The notes below the pieces were generated by a model. It did no database searches and was not told where the DNA came from. It saw nothing but the letters and a program-made list of their open reading frames with translations. Made by a program: the position numbers and the translations under genes. Of a stretch of DNA of 64,000 nt, positions 1 to 8,912 are shown piece after piece (positions within the stretch are counted from its first letter, which is position 1; each line of letters starts with the position of its first letter). Source of the stretch: an uncultured Pelagibacteraceae bacterium (lineage in GTDB: Bacteria; Pseudomonadota; Alphaproteobacteria; Pelagibacterales; Pelagibacteraceae); NCBI GenBank assembly GCA_902582765.1, contig CACHTK010000002.1, forward strand, positions 1 through 64,000. The letters run 5' to 3'.

Positions 1-47
1 AATGTTTAACGCTTCCAATAAAAGCTTTAAAAAAAGTAATACAATAA

Positions 48-509
48 ATGAATAAAGATAAAATTATAAGATCCCTTTTAGCGTTGATTTTCACAACTAT
101 AACAATTGGTGTTCTCACTTTATTAACTTATAAAACTAATTTTGGACTTTTTTTAATTGCATCATTTGGATCCTCAATGGTTCTTTTATATGGTTACCCA
201 GAAAGTCCATTTGCGAAACCTAAAAATATATTATTTGGACATCTAGTAACTTCAACAATTGGAATTCTATTTTATAATTTTATCCCATTGCCAATTTATA
301 TATCAATACCTTTAGCGGTAGGTCTCGGTGTTGGATTTATGATTTTACTAGATGTAACCCACCCCCCAGCTGGAGGAAATCCTATTATAGTCATATTGGG
401 CTCAGTATCGTTTGACTATTTATTCTCTCCAATATTAACTGGATGTTTGATTATAATAGCCTTTGGAATTATTTTGAATAAATTCGTTGCTAAAAAGAAA
501 TACCCCTGA
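48..509 (+). CDS. HPP family integral membrane protein
   Basis: A 153-residue, very hydrophobic protein with about four to five predicted membrane segments. The segment THPPAGGNP (about residues 104-112) carries the His-Pro-Pro motif that names the HPP family (PF04982). Members are inner-membrane proteins, some of which have been linked to nitrite transport in plastids and cyanobacteria; the substrate in this organism is unknown. The ATG start follows directly on the edge of the window sequence with no clear Shine-Dalgarno. It is followed by a 99-base gap before formate dehydrogenase, with a weak imperfect hairpin just past the stop. The family call is firm; the function is not. Confidence 0.8.
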   Translation: MNKDKIIRSLLALIFTTITIGVLTLLTYKTNFGLFLIASFGSSMVLLYGYPESPFAKPKNILFGHLVTSTIGILFYNFIPLPIYISIPLAVGLGVGFMILLDVTHPPAGGNPIIVILGSVSFDYLFSPILTGCLIIIAFGIILNKFVAKKKYP

Positions 510-598
510 TCAACTACTATTAGTTTGATTGATGTTCTAATTTTATGCTACACTTTCTTAAGAAAATATCTATAGAGAGATTTTAAAACATAAATATT

Positions 599-603
599 AG
601 GAG
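599..603 (+). promoter_or_regulatory. Shine-Dalgarno of formate dehydrogenase
   Basis: AGGAG lies six to ten bases before the ATG at 609. It is one of the few strong ribosome-binding sites in the window and supports that start, suggesting high expression of the gene. Confidence 0.75.
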
Positions 604-608
604 AAAAA

Positions 609-1808
609 ATGAAAGTACTTTGCGTATTATATGATGATCCAAAAGGTGGGATGCCTAAAAGCTACCCATTGTCAGATCTTCCAAAACTAGAAAAATATCC
701 AGATGGGATGACACTACCAAGTCCAAAAGGTAGAGATTTTACGCCTGGAGAACTATTAGGATGTGTATCTGGTGAATTAGGATTAAGAAAATTTTTAGAG
801 AGTAACGGTCATGAGTTAGTTGTAACAAATAGTAAAGATGGTGATGGATGCGAAGCTGACAAACATATCGTTGATGCTGATATAGTTATTTCTCAACCAT
901 TCTTTCCATATTATTTAACAAAAGAAAGAATTGAAAAGGCAAAAAATTTAAAAATTGCGATCACAGCAGGAATTGGTTCAGACCATGTAGATTTGCAGGC
1001 AGCAATGGATAATAAAATTGATGTTGTCGAAGTAACATTTTGTAATTCAAGATCAGTTGCTGAGCACATAGTAATGATGATTGTATCAATGGTAAGAGAT
1101 TATCACAACCAACACCGAATTGTTAATGAAGGTGGATGGAATATTGCTGATGCAGTTCAAAGGTCTTACGATGTTGAAGGAATGCACATTGGAACAGTTG
1201 CGGCTGGAAGAATTGGTTTAGATGCATTAAGAAAAATGAAACCATTTGATGTACATCTTCATTATTTTGATAGACATAGATTACCTGAGTCAGTTGAAAA
1301 AGAGTTAAATCTTACTTTTCATGAAACTGTAGAGTCTATGGTTAAAGTATGTGATGTTGTTACAATTAACTGTCCTCTTCATCCTGAAACAGAAAATTTA
1401 TTTGATGATGAAATGATATCTAAAATGAAAAAAGGTGCATATATTGTAAATACAGCAAGAGGTAAAATTTGTAATAGAGATGCAATTGCTAAAGCTTTAG
1501 AAAGTGGTCAACTAAGTGGGTATGCAGGAGACGTGTGGTTTCCTCAACCAGCTCCAAACGATCATGTATGGAGAACAATGCCAAACCATGGAATGACACC
1601 TCATACTTCTGGAACTTCACTATCTGCTCAGGCTAGATACGCAGACGGTGTTAGAGAAATACTTGAGTGCTTTTTTGATGGTACTGAAATGAGAGATCAA
1701 TATTTAATTGTCAAAGATGGTCAGTTAGCAGGAATGGGTGCTCACTCTTACAGTAAAGGAAGTGCTACAGGCGGTTCTGAAGAAGCGGCAAAATATCAAA
1801 AAAAATAG
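609..1808 (+). CDS. fdh: NAD-dependent formate dehydrogenase
   Basis: Oxidises formate to CO2 with reduction of NAD+, as a soluble cytoplasmic homodimer. The 399-residue length and residue numbering match the well-studied Pseudomonas sp. 101 enzyme almost position for position: catalytic Arg284 (in NTARGK), Gln313 and His332 (PQPAP and TPHTSGT), substrate-side Asn146, and the NAD-binding AAGRIG loop near 198-203. Asp221 after the second beta strand is the residue that favours NAD+ over NADP+. The C-terminal tail with HSYSKG is also conserved. It stands alone with its own good ribosome-binding site. In SAR11-type cells formate oxidation is part of C1-compound energy metabolism, which is inferred here from the family. 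Confidence 0.96.
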   Translation: MKVLCVLYDDPKGGMPKSYPLSDLPKLEKYPDGMTLPSPKGRDFTPGELLGCVSGELGLRKFLESNGHELVVTNSKDGDGCEADKHIVDADIVISQPFFPYYLTKERIEKAKNLKIAITAGIGSDHVDLQAAMDNKIDVVEVTFCNSRSVAEHIVMMIVSMVRDYHNQHRIVNEGGWNIADAVQRSYDVEGMHIGTVAAGRIGLDALRKMKPFDVHLHYFDRHRLPESVEKELNLTFHETVESMVKVCDVVTINCPLHPETENLFDDEMISKMKKGAYIVNTARGKICNRDAIAKALESGQLSGYAGDVWFPQPAPNDHVWRTMPNHGMTPHTSGTSLSAQARYADGVREILECFFDGTEMRDQYLIVKDGQLAGMGAHSYSKGSATGGSEEAAKYQKK

Positions 1809-1824
1809 AGTTTTAAATACAAAA

Positions 1825-1868
1825 CATTAAAGGTAAGCTATCATTAATCTAGATAGCTACCTTTAATG
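1825..1868 (+). promoter_or_regulatory. Long hairpin spanning the msrA start codon
   Basis: An inverted repeat with arms at 1825-1842 and 1852-1868 pairs over 17 base pairs with a single bulged A at 1835/1836; the loop is about 9 bases. The right arm ends in ATG, which is the msrA initiation codon. There is no T-tract after it, so it is not a classical intrinsic terminator for the upstream formate dehydrogenase gene, although it may still protect that transcript's 3' end. It could gate msrA translation. Confidence 0.75.
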
Positions 1869-2444
1869 AAAAAAATTTTATCAATAATTTTCTTTCTTAT
1901 TTCTTCAATCAGCTTTGCCAATTCACCAAATTTTGAAAAAGCCTATTTTGCTGGAGGATGCTTTTGGTGTATGGAGGAATCTTTTGAGAATATTCTTGGT
2001 GTTTCAAAAGTTATCTCTGGCTATTCAGGTGGTACTACAGAAAATCCAACTTATAAAGAAGTTACATATGGAAACACAGGTCATTTTGAGGTTATTGAAG
2101 TCATATATATTCCAGAAGTAGTTAGCTATGAAAAACTCTTAGAAGAATTCTGGGTAAATATTGATCCATTTGATGCTGTAGGACAATTTTGTGACAAGGG
2201 ATATAGTTATAGATCAGTGGCATTTTATCAAAATGATGAGCAAAAAAACTTAATAGAAAATAGTATTAAGGAAATAGAGAAAAAATTCGAAAAAAAAGTA
2301 GTAACTTATGTAAGAAAATTTGATAAATTTTATTTTGCAGAGGCTGTTCATCAAGATTATTACCAAATAAATTTTCTTAATTACCTAAGATATAAAAAAG
2401 GATGTAGACGCGAAGCAATATTAAATAGTATTTGGGGGAATTAA
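1866..2444 (+). CDS. msrA: Peptide methionine sulfoxide reductase A, exported
   Basis: Reduces methionine-S-sulfoxide in proteins. An N-terminal hydrophobic signal sequence of about 18 residues ending near FANS places it in the periplasm or membrane. The active-site segment GGCFWCMEE has catalytic Cys32; Cys35 follows it and a further Cys sits near the C-terminus (KKGCRRE) that may act in recycling. The GHFEV and HQDYY segments are typical of MsrA. The length of 192 residues is normal for the family with a signal peptide. The only plausible ATG has no Shine-Dalgarno and lies in the right arm of a 17-bp hairpin. The next gene starts one base after its stop, so the two are probably cotranscribed. 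Confidence 0.93.
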   Translation: MKKILSIIFFLISSISFANSPNFEKAYFAGGCFWCMEESFENILGVSKVISGYSGGTTENPTYKEVTYGNTGHFEVIEVIYIPEVVSYEKLLEEFWVNIDPFDAVGQFCDKGYSYRSVAFYQNDEQKNLIENSIKEIEKKFEKKVVTYVRKFDKFYFAEAVHQDYYQINFLNYLRYKKGCRREAILNSIWGN

Positions 2445-2445
2445 T

Positions 2446-3453
2446 ATGTCTGTGGTTAGTAAATACGTATCTTTAAAAAATTATATTCCAACCGGATTAC
2501 CAAAAGAGACAGATTTTGAAATAAAATCAAAAGAAATTTCAATTAATGATGAAAAAAATATTTTAGTGTCAAATTCATGGATATCAGTTGATCCATACAT
2601 GCGTGCAAGAATGACTGAGAGAAAAAATTATAAACCACCATTTAAAATCGGTGAGGAAATGGAAGGGTATGCAATTGGTAAAGTAGAACTCTCAAATGAT
2701 AAAGATTTTAGTGTTGGAGATTTAGTATTTAGCAGTCTTGGTATGAGAGATAAATTTGTTTGTAGTTCTGATGAACTAAAGAAAATAAAACCAATTGATA
2801 TACCTATACAGTCATACTTGGGTCCACTTGGAATGACAGGGCACACAGCTTATATTGGACTTTTCAAACATGGAAAATTGAAATCTGGGCAAACTATATT
2901 AGTCTCTTCTGCTGGAGGTAGTGTTGGATCTACAGTTTGTCAAATTGCAAAAAATCTTGGATGTAAAGTTATTGCCAGCACAGGGTCTGATGAAAAAGTT
3001 GATTGGTTAAAAAATGAATTAAAAGTTGATCATGCTTTTAATTATAAGAAAGTAGAAAACCTTGTATTACATTTCAAGGAAATTTGTCCTGATGGTTTTG
3101 ATCTTTATTTTGATAATGTTGGTGGAGACTTTTTAGAGTCCGCTATTTTCCAAATGAAAACATATGGTCGTATTGTGATTTGTGGAAGAATTTCACAGAT
3201 GAATGCAACAAATCCTGGATCTGGTTTGAAAAATATGGCTTATGTTTTAGTAAAAAGACTTACAATTAAAGGATTTCTTATTTTTGATCACGATAATGAA
3301 AGAGAACTATTTGAAACTGAAATGTCAAAATGGTTGGCGGATGGTAAAATAAAATTTAAAGAAACTATCTACGAAGGAATAGAGAATGCTCCAAAGTCAT
3401 TTATTGATTTATTAAACGGTAAAAATATTGGCAAAATGCTTGTCAAAATTTAG
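2446..3453 (+). CDS. Zinc-free NADP-dependent oxidoreductase (MDR, CurA / LTB4-dehydrogenase type)
   Basis: A 335-residue medium-chain dehydrogenase/reductase of the group that lacks zinc and reduces carbon-carbon double bonds next to carbonyls with NADPH. The N-terminal VSVDPYMRARM-like segment (about residues 46-56) is the hallmark of this group. The nucleotide-binding loop SSAGGSVGSTVCQIAK is near residue 155, and FDLYFDNVGG near 220. It begins one base after msrA ends, so the two may be cotranscribed and share a role in handling oxidised or reactive carbonyl compounds; that link is inference. The exact substrate cannot be read from the sequence. Confidence 0.88.
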   Translation: MSVVSKYVSLKNYIPTGLPKETDFEIKSKEISINDEKNILVSNSWISVDPYMRARMTERKNYKPPFKIGEEMEGYAIGKVELSNDKDFSVGDLVFSSLGMRDKFVCSSDELKKIKPIDIPIQSYLGPLGMTGHTAYIGLFKHGKLKSGQTILVSSAGGSVGSTVCQIAKNLGCKVIASTGSDEKVDWLKNELKVDHAFNYKKVENLVLHFKEICPDGFDLYFDNVGGDFLESAIFQMKTYGRIVICGRISQMNATNPGSGLKNMAYVLVKRLTIKGFLIFDHDNERELFETEMSKWLADGKIKFKETIYEGIENAPKSFIDLLNGKNIGKMLVKI

Positions 3454-3485
3454 TTAGGAAATTTTGTGACTTAAATCCTCAATAA

Positions 3486-4334
3486 ATGATTAAAACATTT
3501 CCTTTACTATTTATATTGCTATGGTCATCTGCATTCATCTCAGGTGATATTATAGTTCAGAATGCAACACCTTTTGCGGCACTTTCCTTTAGATTTGGAA
3601 TTGTAACTATAGGTTTCTTCTTATTCGCATTACTTAAAAAAGAGATAATTTTTACAAAAGTGAGATATATATTAGAAAGCATAACTACAGGTGTATTATT
3701 TCATGGATTATATCTTGGTGGTTGTTGGTACGCGTTTCATGTAGGAGTCCCTGCAAGTGTTGTAGCTTTAATAGTTACTCTTCAGCCAATATTAACTAAC
3801 TTATTATCAGGACCAATTTATAAGGAAGTAATAGGGTGGAGACAGTGGGTTGGTATTATATTTGGTTTTATTGGCTCTTTACTAGTGCTTGGAGTAGATT
3901 TTGGAGATGAGTTCCCAAAGGATGGACTAGTAACTTGTTTTATTGCTCTTGCTGCAATCACTACAGGAACTTTGTGGCAAAAAAAATTAAGTGGTAATGT
4001 TCCATTATCAGTTAATAATGGATTTCAAGCTTTTGGTGGCTGTGCTTTTAATTTAATTTTAATATTAAAATTTGAAACTCCTTATATAAATTTTACAACA
4101 GGATTTTTATTAGGAATGACACATCAGATTATTCTAGTGTCATTTGGAGCCTTCACAATTTTAATGTTTTTAATAAAAGCAGGCTCAGTGAGTAAAACTT
4201 CAACATTATTTTTTCTTGTCCCACCTACAACAGCTATGATGGCCTATTTATTTTTAGGAGAAAAGTTATCTAATATTGATATAGCAGGATTTATACTTGC
4301 AACAATTGGCGTTTATATTGCAACTAGAAAGTAA
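3486..4334 (+). CDS. DMT-superfamily (EamA) transporter
   Basis: A 282-residue polytopic membrane protein with about ten hydrophobic segments arranged as two EamA repeats. Each repeat ends in the typical glycine-rich GFIGSLLVLG-like and GFILATIGVYIATRK-like helices. Members export amino acids or related metabolites across the inner membrane; the substrate is unknown here. It stands 32 bases after the preceding oxidoreductase, and a small GTG-started reading frame abuts its stop codon. Confidence 0.85.
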   Translation: MIKTFPLLFILLWSSAFISGDIIVQNATPFAALSFRFGIVTIGFFLFALLKKEIIFTKVRYILESITTGVLFHGLYLGGCWYAFHVGVPASVVALIVTLQPILTNLLSGPIYKEVIGWRQWVGIIFGFIGSLLVLGVDFGDEFPKDGLVTCFIALAAITTGTLWQKKLSGNVPLSVNNGFQAFGGCAFNLILILKFETPYINFTTGFLLGMTHQIILVSFGAFTILMFLIKAGSVSKTSTLFFLVPPTTAMMAYLFLGEKLSNIDIAGFILATIGVYIATRK

Positions 4335-4514
4335 GTGAAAATTTTAAATTTTATAAAAAAATTTTATCGGCCTTTTGTGTTAACTTATCTTTTTTTTTCG
4401 ATTGGGATAAGTTTTTATCCATCCTTTGAATTTTACTCGTTTAAAGGACAATTATTGATATTAGCTGTATCTATATTTAACGGAATACTAGGAGTTTATG
4501 TTAAAAAATTATAA
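4335..4514 (+). CDS. Small hydrophobic protein, 59 residues, unknown
   Basis: A GTG-started frame begins on the base after the DMT transporter stop codon and runs 59 codons to TAA at 4512-4514, overlapping the tail of the convergent FAD oxidoreductase gene by six bases. The translation has a basic N-terminus (KILNFIKKFYR) and two hydrophobic stretches, the second ending VYVKKL, as in a small two-helix inner-membrane protein. It fills what would otherwise be a gap of about 175 bases in a genome where gaps are rare. No family is recognised. Base composition alone could leave such a frame open, so this is a moderate call. Confidence 0.5.
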   Translation: MKILNFIKKFYRPFVLTYLFFSIGISFYPSFEFYSFKGQLLILAVSIFNGILGVYVKKL

Positions 4515-5612
4515 AACGTAAGGTTCTGGTCTAGCATTACTTTTTAAAACTCTTTCTACATCAAAAACACTTATATCTATTGATTGGTAGCTACCTGTTG
4601 TAATCAATTCAGTCAGAGCCCTTCCAATACCTGGTGCCTGCATTAAACCTCTTCCAGTGAAACCAGAGGCTAAATAAACATTGTCATATTTTGGATGTTT
4701 GCCTACAACTGCGTTGTTATCAAGTTTATTACAATCATAAAATCCTGCCCAACCACCGGTTAATTTTAGTTCTTCAAAGGCTGGAACTCTTTTTGCCAGA
4801 GCAGGCCAAACTAATTCTTCAAAATCATTCCATGCTGGTTCTAAATCTTTCGCATCAAATACAGATATAGGTGAACCTGCTAAGAACTCTTTACCCTCTG
4901 GTCTCCAATATACACCTGTTGTTAAATCTCCGGTTAGTGGCATATCAGGAAAATGTTTTGGACATTTAACTCGAAATACAGTGTGCTTTTGTGGTTCAAC
5001 TGGAATATCTGATAACAATTCTTTAGTCCAACATCCCGCTGCTGAAATGATAGTTTTTGCATTTATCTCAGACAAATTTTTAACCTCACCTTTAAGAAAC
5101 TCTGCGCCTAACTCAATTGCTTTACTTTTTAAAGCACTATGAAACATAAAAGGATCAATCCAACCTTCACTTTTGTTATCAGTATATGTAGCTGTTTCTA
5201 TACCTTCGTTATTTATATATGGAAAAATTTTATTTAATTCTGAACCTTTAATATTTTTTGTACCAGCATCGCATTCTCTATGATTTTCCAAAGCTTTATA
5301 TTGTTCCTCTGCATGTTCTGGTCCAAACATTAAAAGGTATCCATTAGGAACCATGCTTGCCGTTGGGTTTGGATTTTTTTTTGTTTTTAATAATTCTGGT
5401 ATTTTAAAAATGAATTCTCTAGCAAACTTACCTAAAAGTATATTTTCTTTTTGAAAAAATTGTCTTCTAAATCCACCTAAAGATAAAGGAAATGAGGCAG
5501 TCTTATATGTAGGGTCTCTCTCAATTACCTTAACTTTTCTACCTTCCATTGATAAAAAGTATGCAGTTGCAGCGCCTATTATACCTCCACCAACTATGAC
5601 GACATCATCCAT
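4509..5612 (-). CDS. FAD-dependent amino acid oxidase family protein (DAO/DadA type)
   Basis: A 367-residue flavoprotein of the glycine / D-amino acid / sarcosine oxidase family (PF01266). The N-terminal dinucleotide fold has GGGIIGAATAYFLS, and the C-terminal FAD contact has ASGFTGRGLMQAPGIG. It probably oxidises a secondary or D-amino acid, or another small amine, in the cytoplasm. It is the last gene of a minus-strand group that also holds a sugar dehydrogenase and an SDR, with a gap of only 15 bases upstream. Substrate cannot be assigned by eye. Confidence 0.85.
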   Translation of the reverse strand: MDDVVIVGGGIIGAATAYFLSMEGRKVKVIERDPTYKTASFPLSLGGFRRQFFQKENILLGKFAREFIFKIPELLKTKKNPNPTASMVPNGYLLMFGPEHAEEQYKALENHRECDAGTKNIKGSELNKIFPYINNEGIETATYTDNKSEGWIDPFMFHSALKSKAIELGAEFLKGEVKNLSEINAKTIISAAGCWTKELLSDIPVEPQKHTVFRVKCPKHFPDMPLTGDLTTGVYWRPEGKEFLAGSPISVFDAKDLEPAWNDFEELVWPALAKRVPAFEELKLTGGWAGFYDCNKLDNNAVVGKHPKYDNVYLASGFTGRGLMQAPGIGRALTELITTGSYQSIDISVFDVERVLKSNARPEPYVL

Positions 5613-5627
5613 AAATTTTAATATATA

Positions 5628-6692
5628 CTATTTTCTTTGCATTAACCATAAAGCATCTTGAGATAAAAAATAAATTTTTCCGTTAGAGGGATGCACTTGA
5701 ATGTCTCTAATTCTTCCAATTTTATTTTTAAAAATAACCTCTTCTTTTACATTTGATAAGTCATCAAATATCAGTTTTCTTAAGGATTTATCTTTTAAAG
5801 AAGTGATTAAAGCATGACTATTCCACTCATTAAACTCATCACCTTTATAAATAGTTATTGCACTAGTTGCTATTGAGGGTATCCAATATTGAATAGCTTT
5901 TGTAAATCCAGGTTTCCATTTTGGGCCAATTGGAATTCCAGAATAATTGGTTCCTCCCCATCCTAAAATTTTCCATCCATAATTTTCACCTTTTTTAACT
6001 TCTCCGAACCAATCTCCACCTTTTGCCCCATGATTACTCATGTAAACTTTTCCATCAAATTCAGAAAGTGCCATCCCTTGAGGATTTCTAATTCCAATTT
6101 GATAAATCTCTGGCAACCAATCTACCATACCCTCAAACTTTGGATTATCTTTTGGTATACTTCCATCTAAATGAATTCTTATAATACTACCTGGGTGCTT
6201 TGAGGCGTCTTGTGCAATCATACCTTGTCCTCTCTCACCCGCAGAAGCAAATAAAAAATTATCTTTGATAACTAATCTTGATCCAAAATGATAACCAGAG
6301 TCTATTGGGGGATTTGATTGAAAAATATTTTTAAAGTTTAATTGTTTCCTATTAAATTCTGCTTTTGCAATAGAAGTGCTAGTTTTATATCCACCTCTAT
6401 CTTCAGTATATGAAATCCAAATATTATTGTCTTTATGAATAATATCTAATAAGCCTCCTTGACCATGGACAACAAAGTTAAGTTGATGACTAATTTCTTG
6501 AACTTCTCTAGATAAAATATTTACAATTTTTATTTTGCCACTTTTTTCTGTAATTATTATTTCATTACTATTAATAAAAGAGGATCCCCAAGGTGAATCT
6601 AGGTTAACTAATTTTTCTAATTTAAAGTTTTGTGAATACGATTTTGAGGCAAATACGAAAAAAAGAATTAAAACGTATATTATTTTTTTCAC
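5628..6692 (-). CDS. PQQ-dependent aldose / sorbosone dehydrogenase-like, exported
   Basis: A soluble six-bladed beta-propeller dehydrogenase of the GSDH family (PF07995; E. coli YliI type), which oxidises aldose sugars in the periplasm. Seen: HGQGGLLDI and GYHFGSRL segments, YQIGIRNPQGMAL with the typical RNPQG loop, and a signal sequence (KKIIYVLILFFVF ... SYSQ). The frame stays open to an ATG at 6728, but that lies inside the upstream SDR gene. The GTG at 6692, one base past the SDR stop and directly at the signal peptide, is the better start and gives 354 residues. PQQ synthesis genes are not in the window, so cofactor supply is unknown. Confidence 0.82.
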   Translation of the reverse strand: MKKIIYVLILFFVFASKSYSQNFKLEKLVNLDSPWGSSFINSNEIIITEKSGKIKIVNILSREVQEISHQLNFVVHGQGGLLDIIHKDNNIWISYTEDRGGYKTSTSIAKAEFNRKQLNFKNIFQSNPPIDSGYHFGSRLVIKDNFLFASAGERGQGMIAQDASKHPGSIIRIHLDGSIPKDNPKFEGMVDWLPEIYQIGIRNPQGMALSEFDGKVYMSNHGAKGGDWFGEVKKGENYGWKILGWGGTNYSGIPIGPKWKPGFTKAIQYWIPSIATSAITIYKGDEFNEWNSHALITSLKDKSLRKLIFDDLSNVKEEVIFKNKIGRIRDIQVHPSNGKIYFLSQDALWLMQRK

Positions 6693-6693
6693 T

Positions 6694-7404
6694 TTATGAA
6701 AGTTTTGATCTTCCACCATCAACTGCAATTATTTGACCCGTTACCCAGGAACTTTCCTCGGTAAGTAAAAATTTTGCTAAAGCTGCTCCATCTTTACCCT
6801 CACCTAGTCTTTTAAGTGGATGGGCTTTAGCTATTCCTTGAGCAATTGCTATATTTTTTAACATTGGTTGAGCTATCTTAGAATTAGTTAAACTTAGAGC
6901 AACACTATTAACTCTTATGTTTGGAGCAAATTCAGCTGCTAATGATACAGTTAGTCCCTCAATAGCCGCTTTGGTTGATGCTATTATTGAATGATTTGTA
7001 AAACCTCTTTGAGCTGCAACTGTTGAAAATAAAACAATTGAACCATTATTTTGTTTTAGGTTATCTTGATATCCTTTTATTAAGTCCACCGCAGAATAAA
7101 AATTAAGTTTCATACATTTATTGAAATCATTCTCAGTTGCCATCTTTAAAGGCTTCAAATCTATAGATCCAACACAATATGCTACACCTTTGATTTCTGG
7201 TATGTCTGATTTAATTGTATCCACGAACCCCTCGTGTAATACATCTGCCACAGTATAAGAAGAGTTCAATTTCTCAGCTAAATTTTTAAGTTGACTTTCA
7301 TCTCTTCCAACTAAATGAATTTCTTTACCAGAAGAATACATTTGCTCTGCTAAATTGGATCCGATAGAACCTGTCGCACCGACAATTAGATATTTTTCTG
7401 ACAT
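6694..7404 (-). CDS. Short-chain dehydrogenase/reductase
   Basis: A 236-residue classical-type SDR. The cofactor loop GATGSIGSNLAEQ is at residues 8-20, the catalytic Ser is in LFSTVAAQRG, and the expected Tyr-x-x-x-Lys is replaced by a SIIASTKAA segment, so the usual catalytic tyrosine is not obvious; Ile or Ser takes that place. The C-terminal SSWVTGQIIAVDGG is the usual enoyl-reductase-like SDR ending. The altered Tyr position makes the activity uncertain. It begins ten bases from the divergent photolyase-like gene and reads into the sugar dehydrogenase gene one base after its stop. Confidence 0.8.
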   Translation of the reverse strand: MSEKYLIVGATGSIGSNLAEQMYSSGKEIHLVGRDESQLKNLAEKLNSSYTVADVLHEGFVDTIKSDIPEIKGVAYCVGSIDLKPLKMATENDFNKCMKLNFYSAVDLIKGYQDNLKQNNGSIVLFSTVAAQRGFTNHSIIASTKAAIEGLTVSLAAEFAPNIRVNSVALSLTNSKIAQPMLKNIAIAQGIAKAHPLKRLGEGKDGAALAKFLLTEESSWVTGQIIAVDGGRSKLS

Positions 7405-7414
7405 ATAATAATTA

Positions 7415-8912
7415 ATGAAATTATTTTTTATACTTGGAAATCAGTTATTTCCATTAAAAAACCTCGACCGCTTCAAAAAAGACCACCTATTTTTTATGTC
7501 AGAAGACTACCAATTATGTACATATGAAAGACATCATAAATTAAAAATTCTACTATTTTTATCTTCAATGAGATCTTATGCGGATAAATTGAAGGAAAAT
7601 AAATTTAAGCTTAATTACTCAAAAATTGATTCTACTGATTTTAAAAAGGACTATACGAAGAAATTAGAAAAATTGTTAAAGATGAATAAGATAAAAGAAG
7701 TAACTAGTTTTGAAGTAGAGGATAAATTTTTTGAAACAAAAATATATAATTTTTTAAAAAAACAAAATATTCAGTGGAATATAATTCGATCGCCAATGTT
7801 TTTAGATAGTCGTGAAGATTTTAAAAAATATTTATCAAAAACAAAAAAAACCCTTTATGGCAAAGTTTTATAAAGAAAAGCGAGAAAGATTAAACATTTT
7901 GTTAAACAAAGATGGCACACCAGAGGGAGGAAAATGGAGTTTTGACGAGGATAATAGAAAAAAACTGCCAAAAAATATCTTAATACCAAAATTTCCAGAA
8001 ATTAAAGAAACTAAACATACAAAAAGTTTAAAACCAATTATTGAAAAATTATTTAGTAAACATCCAGGTGATACCAAAAAATTTTGGTTTGCAACTGAAT
8101 ATAAAGATATTTCAAAATTATTAGATTTTTTTATTAAAGATAAATTAAACCTATTTGGTGATTACGAAGATGCTGTTGATCAAAAAAATAATATTTTATT
8201 TCACAGTGCTCTTAGTCCGTATTTAAATCTAGGTTTAATAACTCCAGACATTATCATTCAAAAAATAATGACTTATCACCATAGTAAGAGTGTGAGACTA
8301 AATTCTTTAGAAGGTTATATAAGACAAATAATTGGTTGGAGAGAGTTTATGAGAGGAATATATCAAAATTATAGTAAAGAAATGGAAAGTGGAAATTTCT
8401 TTAAACATTATAGAAAAATGAAAGATACATTCTATGATGGCAGCACTGGTTTGGATCCTTTAGATCATGCAATTAAAAATGCTAGCAAATTTGGTTGGTC
8501 GCACCACATTGAAAGATTAATGATATTGTCAAATATTATGAATTTATGCGAAGTTGAACCAAAATCAGTTTATAAATGGTTCATGGAAATGTTTGTGGAC
8601 TCATCTGATTGGGTTATGGTTCCAAATGTTTATGGAATGGGTTTGTTTAGTGATGGTGGAATTTTCGCAACTAAGCCTTATATCTGTGGATCAAGTTATT
8701 TTATGAAAATGATGGATTTTAAAAGGGGCAACTGGTGTAATGTTATGGATGGTCTTTATTGGCGTTTCATAGATAGAAATAGAAAATTTTTTTTGAAAAA
8801 TCCAAGGTTGTCTATGATGGTAAGAATTTTTGATAAAATGAAAGAAGATAGAAAAAAATTAATATTATCAGAAGCAAACAAATTCATTAAAGATAATACT
8901 TATGGGAATTAA
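7415..8912 (+). pseudogene. Photolyase/cryptochrome-related protein, interrupted by a +1 frameshift
   Basis: Two adjacent frames (7415-7873 and 7812-8912) together encode one member of the deoxyribodipyrimidine photolyase-related family (PF04244; FAD-binding, light-driven DNA repair or light sensing). The first frame gives the Rossmann-like antenna domain (FFILGNQLFP ... SPMFLDSREDFKKYL). The second continues the conserved run FYKEKRERLNILLNKDG ... PEGGKWSFDEDNR and the helical FAD domain (IIGWREFMRGIY; SHHIERLM; YGMGLFSDGG). The frames meet at an A8 tract at 7843-7850. Removing one A would restore a protein of about 498 residues, the normal family length. It may be a sequencing slip, a real frameshift, or a slippage-expressed gene. 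The ATG at 7812 is not a credible independent start. Confidence 0.88.

Noticed and set aside
1-47. End of an upstream gene
   Set aside because: Forty-seven bases are too few to tell whether they are coding, and no stop or motif identifies a gene.
510-598. Intrinsic terminator after the HPP gene
   Set aside because: The arms ATCAACTA and TAGTTTGAT pair with a bulge and no T-tract follows, so the hairpin is too weak to claim.
7812-8912. A separate 366-residue gene starting at ATG 7812
   Set aside because: Its first residues come from the wrong frame of the upstream photolyase-like sequence; it is the continuation of that gene after the A-tract frameshift.
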